This document shows positions 26,128-34,600 of a stretch of DNA of 64,000 bases, in pieces. The stretch covers positions 6,138,001 to 6,202,000 of the forward strand of contig NZ_JACHJS010000001.1 of NCBI RefSeq assembly GCF_014203755.1, in the 5' to 3' direction. Source of the stretch: Saccharothrix violaceirubra (GTDB lineage: Bacteria > Actinomycetota > Actinomycetes > Mycobacteriales > Pseudonocardiaceae). The notes under the pieces were generated by a model, which did no database searches, was not told where the DNA came from, and saw only the letters and a program-made list of their open reading frames with translations. A program made the translations under genes and the position numbers. How positions within the stretch are numbered: position 1 is the first letter of the stretch; each line of letters opens with the position of its first letter.

Positions 26128-26155
26128 GCCCCGTTCGGGTTAGCCGACGGGGCAA
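26128..26155 (+). other. Hairpin between fliL and fliM
   Basis: TGCCCCGT (26128-26135) and ACGGGGCA (26148-26155) form an 8-bp perfect stem with a 12-nt loop, ending 8 bases before the fliM GTG. It may affect fliM translation or mark partial termination within the operon. Confidence 0.4.
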
Positions 26156-26163
26156 CGGCTCAG

Positions 26164-27159
26164 GTGCTCCGGGGGTGGGCCGATCGGCTCGACGTGTCAG
26201 CCACTCCGCTCACTCCCGGAACTCCTCGGTCCCGGTCCGCCAAGACGGCGGGCCTGGTCACCGACGGCAGGGCGTCGTCGACGTACGACTTCCTGCGCCC
26301 GGCGAACCTGCCGCGCGAGCACCTGCGCATCCTCCAGATCGCCTACGAGACGTTCGCGCACCGCCTGAGCGTGCTGCTGACGTCGAACCTGCGCGTGGTC
26401 TGCCGTGTCGCCATGACCGGCATCGAGCAGGTCTCCACGCGCACCGTGCTGACCGAGCAGACCGACGACCTGATCGCCGTGTCGATCGGTCTGTCGCCGC
26501 TGTCCGGCGCCGGTGTGCTCGTGTTCCCCCGTGAACTGGCCATGGTGTGGATCGACCACATGCTGGGCGGCACCGGCGGCGGCGAGCAGCCCCGACGCAC
26601 GCTCAGCGACATCGAGACACCGCTGGTCCGCGAGCTGCTCACCGACGCGCTCGCCGAGCTGGGCGCCGCGTACGCCGAGTTCGCCGCCGTCGACCTGGTG
26701 CTCGGCGTGCTCGAGTACGACCCCCAGCTGGTCGCCGTCGGCGGACCGGCCGACGCCCTGGTCAAGGCGTCCTTCGAGATCGCGGTCGGCACCGCCGCCT
26801 CCGAGCTGACGTTCAGCGTCCCGGTGCAGGCGGTCCAGCCCTCGCTGCAGCGCCGCCTGGACTCCACGGCCATCAGCGCCGGCGAGCAGGCCGCCCGTGC
26901 CGCCGCCCGCGACCTGCTCACCGAGAGCCTCAGCGACGTCCCGGTCGAGGTCGCGGTCCGGTTCTCCCCCGCGCGGATGCGCTCCGAGGACCTGCTGGAC
27001 CTGCGGGTCGGCGACGTGGTCTCGCTGGACCACCCGGTCGACCGCCCCCTTGTCATCACCACGGCGGGCGGCATCTTCGGCCGCGCCGTGCCCACCGCCC
27101 GCGGCACCCGGTTGACCTGCCAGGTCGTCGCCACCGAATCGGAGGAGAGCCGAGCATGA
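26164..27159 (+). CDS. fliM: Flagellar motor switch protein FliM
   Basis: Rotor switch protein between FliG and FliN. The middle domain (about residues 50-230) has [40 protein letters not shown] and [13 protein letters not shown], matching FliM. The C-terminal SpoA domain contains [36 protein letters not shown]. The usual N-terminal CheY-binding motif (LSQ.EID.LL) is not present in the first 40 residues. The start is uncertain: GTG 26164 or GTG 26194, neither with a strong ribosome-binding site. ATGA overlap with fliN. Confidence 0.93.
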   Translation: MLRGWADRLDVSATPLTPGTPRSRSAKTAGLVTDGRASSTYDFLRPANLPREHLRILQIAYETFAHRLSVLLTSNLRVVCRVAMTGIEQVSTRTVLTEQTDDLIAVSIGLSPLSGAGVLVFPRELAMVWIDHMLGGTGGGEQPRRTLSDIETPLVRELLTDALAELGAAYAEFAAVDLVLGVLEYDPQLVAVGGPADALVKASFEIAVGTAASELTFSVPVQAVQPSLQRRLDSTAISAGEQAARAAARDLLTESLSDVPVEVAVRFSPARMRSEDLLDLRVGDVVSLDHPVDRPLVITTAGGIFGRAVPTARGTRLTCQVVATESEESRA

Positions 27160-27899
27160 CGTCCGCGACCACGAACCCCGCCCTGCCGACGACCGTCCGC
27201 GCCGCCGCCGAGGCCGCGCTCAGCGTCCTCCCGGTCGGCGAGAACGTGACCGTCGGCCTGCCCGACCAGAACCCGATGGCGGTCGCCCGGATCGCCGGTG
27301 CCGCCGTCACCGCGCCGATGACCGGCATGCTCGCCGGTTCCCTGGTCGTCGTCGTGAACCAGGACCTGGTCGACGCGCTGCGTGCCGGTCCGCTGGGCGA
27401 ACTCGACCTGGTCGCCGCCGTGGCGCCGGCGCTGGGTGCCGCCGCCGGCGCGCTGGGTGCCGCCGCCGGTCCGGCCCGCGAGGTGTCCGTCGCCGAGGCG
27501 GTGGAGCTGCTCCAGAACGGCGGCACCCCGGTGGTCGTGCCGCTGGACGCGGCCGGCGCCCCGTACGCGGCCGTCGCGGTCAGCGTCGCGTCCGCCCGGA
27601 CCGCGCCCGCACCGGCCGCCGCGCCCGTCCGCACCGCCTCGCTCGCGTCCGGCCTGCACCTGCTGCACAGCGTCGAGATGGAGGTCACGGTCGAGCTGGG
27701 CCGGACCCGGATGGCCGTCCGCGAGCTGCTGTCGCTGACCACCGGCTCGGTCATCGAACTCGACCGGCTCGCGGGCAGCCCGGCGGACCTGCTGGTCAAC
27801 GGCAAGCTCATCGCACGCGGCGAGGTGGTGGTCGTCGACGAGAACTTCGGCCTGCGCCTCACGGAGATCCTGGCACCGGCCGACGCGGCGGGAGAGTAG
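27156..27899 (+). CDS. fliN: Flagellar motor switch protein FliN (long, FliY-like)
   Basis: C-ring component. The C-terminal SpoA domain (about residues 165-240) reads [68 protein letters not shown], the FliN signature. The first 150 residues form an extra Ala-rich alpha/beta region that may be a CheC/CheX-like domain, as in FliY of Bacillus. I cannot see a clear E..N phosphatase motif there. Length 247 residues, against about 137 for proteobacterial FliN. Confidence 0.93.
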   Translation: MTSATTNPALPTTVRAAAEAALSVLPVGENVTVGLPDQNPMAVARIAGAAVTAPMTGMLAGSLVVVVNQDLVDALRAGPLGELDLVAAVAPALGAAAGALGAAAGPAREVSVAEAVELLQNGGTPVVVPLDAAGAPYAAVAVSVASARTAPAPAAAPVRTASLASGLHLLHSVEMEVTVELGRTRMAVRELLSLTTGSVIELDRLAGSPADLLVNGKLIARGEVVVVDENFGLRLTEILAPADAAGE

Positions 27900-27902
27900 T
27901 CG

Positions 27903-28331
27903 ATGGAAGCGCTGCCGCGCCTGCTCCTGGGCCTGGTCCTGATCCTGGGCCTGCTGTGGCTGATCGCCCGCGTCCTGCGCCGCCCGATGCGCGGCCGGGC
28001 GGTCGCCGCGGGCCTGGAGGTCCTGGCCCGCACCCAGCTCACCCGCGGTGCGGGTGTCGCGGTGGTCCGCGTCGACCGCCGGGCCCTGGTGCTCGGTGTC
28101 ACGGACGCGGGCGTCAGCCTCCTGCACGAGGCCGACGCGGACGTCTTCACGGCGCCCACCGGCACCACCCACCGGACCCCGCTGGACCTGGACGAGCTCC
28201 AGGCGCGCACGGAGGTCCAGGAGCAGCCGGCAGCGGACGGCACCACCTCGAAGCTCAACGGGTCGGCGTTGTCGCCCGCCACCTGGCGTCAGGCGTTCGA
28301 CGCCCTCAAGGAACGGTCGGTGCGCTCGTGA
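27903..28331 (+). CDS. fliO: Flagellar biosynthetic protein FliO
   Basis: Membrane chaperone for FliP assembly. The 142-residue protein has an N-terminal TM helix (LLLGLVLILGLLWLIARVL), then the short FliO domain (AAGLEVLARTQLTRGAGVAVVRVDRRALVLGVTDAGVSLLHE) and a variable tail. Position directly before fliP supports the call. GTGA overlap with fliP. Confidence 0.9.
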   Translation: MEALPRLLLGLVLILGLLWLIARVLRRPMRGRAVAAGLEVLARTQLTRGAGVAVVRVDRRALVLGVTDAGVSLLHEADADVFTAPTGTTHRTPLDLDELQARTEVQEQPAADGTTSKLNGSALSPATWRQAFDALKERSVRS

Positions 28332-29152
28332 TCGGACGCAGGTTCGTCGCCCTGCTGCTCACGTTCTTCACGGTCGGCGCCGTCGTCTTCGGCGGCACGG
28401 CCACGGCCTCGGCCTCGGCCTCGGTCCAGCCCGCCGCCGCCGTCTCCGGTGCCGTCGCCGCCGCGCCGGTCGGCCCGACCGAGCCGACCTCGCCCGACGT
28501 CACCGTCACCGTCGGCACACCGGACAAGCCCAGCGAGTCGCTGGTCATCCTGATCACGCTGACCGTGCTGTCCGTGGCGCCCGCACTGCTGTTGCTGTGC
28601 ACGAGCTTCACCAAGATCTTCGTGGTCCTGAGCATCACCCGCAACGCACTGGGTCTCACCAACGTGCCGCCCAACCAGGTGCTCGCCGGCCTGGCGCTGT
28701 TCCTGAGCCTGTTCATCATGGGACCGGTCGCGTCCAAGGTGAACTCCGAGGGCGTCCAGCCCTACCTCAACGGCGAGAAGTCCCAGTCCCAGGCGTTCGA
28801 GGACGGCTCCAAGCCGCTGCGCGAGTTCATGCTCAAGCAGACCCGGCCCGAGGAGATCGCGCTGTTCACCAAGGTCTCGGGCGCCGACAAGCCGGCCAAC
28901 GCCGACGCGGTGCCGATGACCACGCTGGTGCCCGCGTTCGCGCTCTCGGAACTGCGCGCCGCCATGCTGATCGGGTTCGTGCTCTTCATCCCGTTCCTCG
29001 TGATCGACATGGTCGTCTCGGCCGGACTGATGTCGCTGGGCATGATGATGCTGCCCCCGGTGACGGTCGCACTGCCGTTCAAGCTGCTGCTGTTCGTGCT
29101 GGCCAACGGGTGGGGACTACTGGTCACCGCGCTCGTCGGCACCTACTCCTGA
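28328..29152 (+). CDS. fliP: Flagellar type III export gate protein FliP
   Basis: Core of the export gate (FliP5). 274 residues. After an N-terminal signal-like helix and a 50-residue Ala/Pro/Thr-rich segment, the FliP body begins at about residue 70 (ITLTVLSVAPALLLLCTSFTKIFVVLSITRNALGL). It continues with PPNQVLAGLALFLSLFIMGP, TLVPAFALSELRAAMLIGFVLFIPFLVIDMVVSAGLMSLGMMMLPP and ALPFKLLLFVLANGW. Members with an N-terminal signal peptide are known. The GTG start overlaps fliO. Confidence 0.96.
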   Translation: MIGRRFVALLLTFFTVGAVVFGGTATASASASVQPAAAVSGAVAAAPVGPTEPTSPDVTVTVGTPDKPSESLVILITLTVLSVAPALLLLCTSFTKIFVVLSITRNALGLTNVPPNQVLAGLALFLSLFIMGPVASKVNSEGVQPYLNGEKSQSQAFEDGSKPLREFMLKQTRPEEIALFTKVSGADKPANADAVPMTTLVPAFALSELRAAMLIGFVLFIPFLVIDMVVSAGLMSLGMMMLPPVTVALPFKLLLFVLANGWGLLVTALVGTYS

Positions 29153-29163
29153 GGGGCCTGTCG

Positions 29164-29436
29164 ATGAACGACACCACGGTCGTCGAACTCGGTTTCGAAG
29201 CCATGATGGTCACCGGCAAGCTCGCCGCGCCGGTCCTGCTCACCGCCCTCGCCATCGGCTTCGGCATCTCGCTGTTCCAGTCGGTCACCCAGATCCAGGA
29301 GGTGACGCTGTCGTTCGTGCCCAAGGCCATCGGCGTCGCCGTGGCGCTGCTGATCTGCGGCAGCTGGATGGTGCACGAGGTCATCACGTTCACCTCGACC
29401 CTGTACGAGCGCATCCCCCAGCTCATCGGCGGATAA
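29164..29436 (+). CDS. fliQ: Flagellar type III export gate protein FliQ
   Basis: 90-residue protein with two TM helices (KLAAPVLLTALAIGFGISLFQ and IGVAVALLICGSWMVHEVITF) and the FliQ loop SVTQIQEVTLSFVPK between them. It lies 11 bp after fliP and 7 bp before fliR, the usual order. Confidence 0.96.
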   Translation: MNDTTVVELGFEAMMVTGKLAAPVLLTALAIGFGISLFQSVTQIQEVTLSFVPKAIGVAVALLICGSWMVHEVITFTSTLYERIPQLIGG

Positions 29437-29443
29437 GGACCCC

Positions 29444-30211
29444 ATGGAAGCCGCCATCCCGACCGGGACCCTCCTCGCGCTCCTGCTGGCCACCGCGCGC
29501 ACGGCCGCGTGGCTGATGGTGAGCCCCCCGTTCAACGGCCGGGCCATCCCCACGACGGTCAAGGGCATGCTGGCCCTGGCGATCGCGCTGCCGGTGCTGC
29601 CCGGCACCTCCGCGCACGTGCCGGAGCTGACCACCTGGTCGGTCGTGTCGGGCGTGGTGACGCAGGCGATCGTCGGCGCCGGACTGGGCTTCCTGACCGC
29701 GCTGATCTTCGCGGCGATCCAGGCGGCGGGCGACCTGCTCGACGTGTTCGGCGGCTTCTCGATGGCGTTCGCGTTCGACCCGATGTCCTTCTCCGGCAAC
29801 AACTCCGTGCTCGGCCGCTTCTACGGCATGCTGGCCACGGCGCTGCTGTTCGTCACCGACGGGCACCAGATCATCATCCGCGGCTTCACACTGTCGTTCG
29901 AGGCCGTCCCGCTCGACCACGGACTCTCACTGTCCACTTTGGGCAGTCTGCTCACCGAGGGCCTGGGCCGGATGTTCCTGTCCGCCATCATGATCGCGGG
30001 TCCGCTGATCGTCGTGCTGTTCTGCGCCGACATCGGACTGGGCCTGCTCAACCGGATCGCGCCCGCGCTCAACCCGTTCGCGATCGGTTTCCCGGCCAAG
30101 ATCGGCCTGACCCTGCTGCTCGTCGGGTCCGCCATGTTCCTGCTGCCGGCCGCGGTGCGCGGCACCGTCCAGGGCGCCGTCGAGGCGATGTTCAAGGCGA
30201 TGGGCAAATGA
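29444..30211 (+). CDS. fliR: Flagellar type III export gate protein FliR
   Basis: 255-residue membrane protein with about six TM segments. ARTAAWLMVSPPFNGRAIPTTVKGMLALAIALPVLP and a GLGFLTALIFAAIQAAGDLLDVFGGFSMAFAFDP stretch match FliR; C-terminal APALNPFAIGFPAKIGLTLLL is conserved. ATGA-type overlap with flhB. Confidence 0.96.
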   Translation: MEAAIPTGTLLALLLATARTAAWLMVSPPFNGRAIPTTVKGMLALAIALPVLPGTSAHVPELTTWSVVSGVVTQAIVGAGLGFLTALIFAAIQAAGDLLDVFGGFSMAFAFDPMSFSGNNSVLGRFYGMLATALLFVTDGHQIIIRGFTLSFEAVPLDHGLSLSTLGSLLTEGLGRMFLSAIMIAGPLIVVLFCADIGLGLLNRIAPALNPFAIGFPAKIGLTLLLVGSAMFLLPAAVRGTVQGAVEAMFKAMGK

Positions 30212-31290
30212 GCAAGAACGAGGGCACCGAGAAGCCCACCGAGAAGCGCATCCGCGATGCGCGCAAGGACGGCCAGAGCCCGCGCACCGCCGAGATCGGC
30301 AACTGGGCGGCGGTCCTGGCCGCGTCGTGGCTCGCGCCGATGGGCCTGTCGAGCCTGATGGACTCGGCGCAGCTGATGATGCGCGGCACGGCCGACTTCA
30401 TCGCCAAGCCCGACACCGGCGTGGCGTTGCGGATGCTCGGCGACGGGTTGGGCAAAGGCGCGTGGGCCGTCACGCCGCTGCTCGCGGGCACGGTCGTGGC
30501 GACGCTCGTGGCCGCCGCCGCGCAGGGCAGCCTGCGCCCCTCGCCCAAGCTGCTGATCCCGAAGTTCAACCGGCTCAACCCGTTGCCCGGCTTCAAGCGG
30601 ATGTTCGGCCCGCAGGCGGCGTGGGAGACGGCCAAGACGCTGATGAAGACCGCCGTGCTGGCGATCGTGCTCTACATGGGGTTGAAGGACCTGGTGCCGA
30701 CCGCGCTGAGCGCGGGCACGCTGCCGTTGAGCGCGCTGGTCGGCCTGGTGGGCGACACGATCCTGACGCTGATCCGGTGGGCCGGTGTCGCCGGCCTGGT
30801 CCTGGGTGTCGTGGACTACTTCGTCTCGCGCCGGCGCGTGATGAAGGAACTCAAGATGACCCACCAGCAGATCCGCGAGGAGCACCGCAACTCCGACGGC
30901 GACCCGCAGCTCAAGGCGGCCATCCGGCAGAAGCAGATGGCCATGGGCCGCAACCGCATGATGGCCGACGTGCCCGAGGCGGACGTCGTCCTGGTGAACC
31001 CGACGCACGTGGCCGTGGCGCTGCGCTACGACCCGGCCAAGGGCGCACCGCGCGTGGTGGCCAAGGGTGCCGACGCCATCGCCGCCCGCATCCGCGACCT
31101 CGCCACGGAGCACCGGGTGCCGATCGTGCGGGACGTACCCCTGGCCCGTGCGCTGCACAAGGCGTGCGAGGTCGGCCAGGAGATCCCGGCGGACCTGTTC
31201 GAGCCGGTGGCCCACGTCCTGGCGTTCCTGTACCGGCTCAAGCGCAAGGGCAGCGCGGCCGGCATCCACACCATGACCGGCGCCGCCTGA
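30208..31290 (+). CDS. flhB: Flagellar type III export switch protein FlhB
   Basis: Substrate-specificity switch of the flagellar export apparatus. The 360-residue protein has the N-terminal TEKPTEKRIRDARKDGQSPRTAEI, four TM segments and a cytoplasmic domain. The autocleavage site NPTH occurs in DVVLVNPTHVAVALRYDP. EIPADLFEPVAHVLAFLYRLKRK ends the conserved part. It is the last gene of the flgB operon; 22-nt repeats begin 3 bp after the stop and a strong bidirectional terminator follows at 31364. Confidence 0.97.
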   Translation: MSKNEGTEKPTEKRIRDARKDGQSPRTAEIGNWAAVLAASWLAPMGLSSLMDSAQLMMRGTADFIAKPDTGVALRMLGDGLGKGAWAVTPLLAGTVVATLVAAAAQGSLRPSPKLLIPKFNRLNPLPGFKRMFGPQAAWETAKTLMKTAVLAIVLYMGLKDLVPTALSAGTLPLSALVGLVGDTILTLIRWAGVAGLVLGVVDYFVSRRRVMKELKMTHQQIREEHRNSDGDPQLKAAIRQKQMAMGRNRMMADVPEADVVLVNPTHVAVALRYDPAKGAPRVVAKGADAIAARIRDLATEHRVPIVRDVPLARALHKACEVGQEIPADLFEPVAHVLAFLYRLKRKGSAAGIHTMTGAA

Positions 31291-31293
31291 CCC

Positions 31294-31337
31294 GCGAGTC
31301 CTCCACTCGGGCACCCTGAAATACGCACTCGGGCACC
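31294..31337 (+). repeat. Two 22-nt repeats immediately 3' of flhB
   Basis: Units 31294-31315 (begins GCGAGTCC, ends ACTCGGGCACC) and 31316-31337 (begins CTGAAATACGC, ends ACTCGGGCACC). Same family and orientation relative to transcription as the arrays after csrA and the fliS operon. Confidence 0.8.
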
Positions 31338-31363
31338 GTCGACCGGGTGAACCCGCCACCAAT

Positions 31364-31404
31364 GCGAAAGAGCGCACGGATCGGGGGTCCGTGCGCTCTT
31401 TCGC
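31364..31404. terminator. Bidirectional terminator between the flgB and flhA operons
   Basis: A 17-bp perfect stem, 31364-31380 with 31388-31404, and a 7-nt loop TCGGGGG. The stem contains GAAAGAGC and GCTCTTTC, so short T-runs occur in both directions. It separates the convergent plus-strand flhB and the minus-strand small membrane protein gene. Confidence 0.85.
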
Positions 31405-31413
31405 GTACTGCCG

Positions 31414-31644
31414 TCAGCGGTCGGTGCGTGCGGCCTTGGCCGCCACGGGCGCGGTGGCCACGCGGTAGGACGGACGGCGTGCCGTCGCCATGCGCAGCAG
31501 ACCGGTCAACACGGCGGACACCGGGACCGCGATGAGGAACCGGGTGAGCGCGTCGACGACGGGCAGGTCCTGCACCACGAGCGCGTGGTACAGGGCGGGC
31601 GAGGTCATCAGGGCCGCGAGGCCCAGGGTGGAGTAGCGGAACAT
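31414..31644 (-). CDS. Small membrane protein at the end of the flhA operon
   Basis: 76-residue protein with two likely membrane segments (about residues 5-24 and 33-52, LTRFLIAVPVSAVLTGLLRM) and a basic Ala/Arg-rich tail. No known family is recognised. It begins 17 bp after the FlhF-like gene with GAAGGTGA at suitable spacing and ends just before the terminator. A motility or membrane-localisation role is inferred from operon position alone. Confidence 0.6.
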   Translation of the reverse strand: MFRYSTLGLAALMTSPALYHALVVQDLPVVDALTRFLIAVPVSAVLTGLLRMATARRPSYRVATAPVAAKAARTDR

Positions 31645-31661
31645 CGCAGGGTCACCTTCAC

Positions 31662-34600
31662 TCAGCTGTTCTCGGCGGGCTTGCCTTCGACGAGGAGCAC
31701 GGGCAGGGCCAGCTCGTCGATCGTCTCGTCGTCGACGTGCGGACCGCGCACCGCGACCGCGTCGACCTTGCCCAGCTCCGCGATGTGGCGGCGCAGGGCG
31801 ACCAGGGACCTGGTCGGGTCGACGACCGCGATGGACGCGTCGACCCGCAGGGCCTGGGTGATGTCGCGGGCCCACTCGGCGTCGTCGGGCTCGCTGCCCG
31901 CGATCTCGATGGCCACGACGGCGGGCAACGGGCTGCGGTGCAGCTCCGTCGCCAGCATGGCGGCGTGCTCCGGACCGCAGATCCGGCTCTGCCCGGCGGT
32001 GAGCGCGACCGGTCCGGCCACGAACACCCGGTCGGTGCCGACGCGCAGCTTGCGCGCGGCCCAGTGCGCGACGTCCACCGTGTGCCCGGACGTGCCGATG
32101 ATCACCACGACCTGGCCGGGCATGGCCCGCACGAGCTGACCAAGCGCCACCCGCGGCGCGCGGCGGAGACGTCCGCCCGCGTCCTGCGGGATGTCCGCGA
32201 CCAGCGGTTCGCGCACCCGTGCCTCGGGGATGTACGACTCCCCGCCGGGTGCCGTCGCGGCCCCGCCCATGGCACCGGCGGTCATCCCGAGCCCGACGGC
32301 GGGCTCGGCCTGCTGCGGCTCACCGCCGTACGGCATCCCGGCCGCGTACTCCTGCGCGCCGGGGGCGGACGGCCGCAACCCCGGCATACCAGCGAATCCC
32401 ATCCCGGAACCCCCGCTCGACATCTGTTCCGGAGCCGACGCGGCTCCGGTCTGCGACCCGGCCGCCCACTGGGGCGCGGGTCCGGCGGCCACGTACGACG
32501 CGGCCTCCGGCGCGGGTCGCGCGACGGACCCGACGGCACCCGCGCCGGCCTGGGCCGTCCCGGGTCCGCCGATGCCCGCCGAAGCGGCCATCGCTTCCCC
32601 GGCGAGCCGATACGCGGCTGCCGGGTCGTACGGTTCCCCGCCGTGCTCCGGGGAATAGGTCCGCTCACCGATGTACGGCGACGGCACGGCCATCTGCGGG
32701 CCGCCGTGCTGTGACGAGGCCGTCATCCCGGACGACGGCACGAAGCCGGCCCGGTCGCCGAGTGCCCCGACGTACTGCGGTTCGGCGTACTGCGCCTCGG
32801 CGTACTGGGCATCGGCGTACCGGGCATCGGCGTACCGGGAGACGTCGGCCGGCTGCCGCACGACCGGGGGAACGCCCCCCGTGGCCTCGGCCGACCTGGG
32901 CGCGGGCGCCCCGTAGAACTGCTGTCGCACAACGGATTCGCCCACGTCCGACACCTCCGGTTCACCGGCCGGGTACCCGACCGACAGGGCTGTTGACTCC
33001 ACATCGCTCCAGGGCCCGGCAACGGGCTCCCGCTCGACGAACTCCTGCCCGGCGAACTCCTGCCCGGACGCGGCCCGCGTCCCGGACGGCACACCGAACT
33101 CCCGCTCGGTCACGATCGGATCCGGCACACCGGCCGCGAGCCCGGACCACGGCCGCGGAACGGAAGGCCCGCCCGCGGGCTCCCACTGCCCCGGACCACC
33201 GGCGGCCGGCTCGAACACACCCGACTCCGTGACACCCCAGGCCGCCGGCTCGACGGGCGTCGACTCCGACCACATCGCACCGCCCGCGATCCCGGCCTCG
33301 ACCTCGGCCAGCCACGACGCCGCGACGGTCTCGGGAGCGGGTTCGCCGACGATCGGGCCGGCGGCCGACGCGGAACCCGGTTCCCACTCGTAGCCCTGGA
33401 AGATCGGCTCGCCCACGCTCGCCGCCGCCGGTTCGGCACCCTGGCCACCGACGGCCGGACGGGGATCCGACGCCGACGAGGTACCGGGCCACCCCGCCGA
33501 TTCGTACGACTCGGAGAACTCCCCACCCACGACCGACGCGGCACCCGGGTCGGCACCGACGGGTCCGGCGGCACCGGACTCGACCGCGCCGGACTCGGCG
33601 GCGGGTGGGACAGCGGTGTGCCCGGTCGCGGCGGGCACGACCGGCCCGGACTCCGCGGCGGTGTCGACGACGGCGGACCCCACGACACCGGTCGCCGCCG
33701 ATCCGACGGCTTCAGGACCGCCCCCGGCCACCCCGGTCGCGATGGACTCCGTCCCGACCGACTCGACACCGGTCGGACCGACGCCGGTGATCCCGACCGC
33801 ACCGGATTCGGCCGCGACAGGCCTGATCACGACCGGCCCGGCAGCGGGTCCGTCGGCGACGGGTTCCGCGGCACCGATCGCGGAGGTCTCGACGTCGATG
33901 CGCCCCATCGCGCCGGACCCGACGGCCTCGACCGAACCGGCGGCGATCGAACCGGCAGCGGCCGGATCGGCGGTGATCTGGCCAGCGGCGATCGGGTCGG
34001 CAGCGGTCGAACCAACGGCAGCCGGGCCGACACCGGTCTGGCCGGCGGTGATGGACTCGGGCGGCGAGTATGCGGTCGCGGCGGGTTCGACGGCCGCGGT
34101 CGGACCGGCGGCGGGCTCGCCCGCACCGGGCCGAGTCGGGCTGGATCCGCTGGTCGCGGAATCGTCGACCGTGAACTCGGCGACGGGCTCGGCGGCCATG
34201 GACTCCGGGGCACCCGGACCGGGCGCGGAGAGTGCACCGGTCGCGGCTTCGGTGTCGACCGAAACAGCGGCAACGGGCTCGGAAGCAGTGGATTCGGAAA
34301 CTGCGGGCTCGACGGCAGTCGGCTCGACGGCAGTCGGCTCGATGGCAGTCGGCTCGACGGCAGTCGGGCCGACCGCCGCGGACCAACCGGCGGCCGGCTC
34401 CACCGCATCGACCTCGGCCACGAGGCCGGTCGCACCGGGCTCGGCCACGCCGCCACTCAAGCCGGACTCGGCGGCGACAGGACCGACCGCAGAGGGAGCC
34501 TCAGGCATCGAGTCCGGTTCGGAAGTCGTACCGACCGGCGATTCCGGACCGCCCGCGGACATCGGTTCGGAGCCGGCCTCGACCGGAGAGTCCTCATCGA

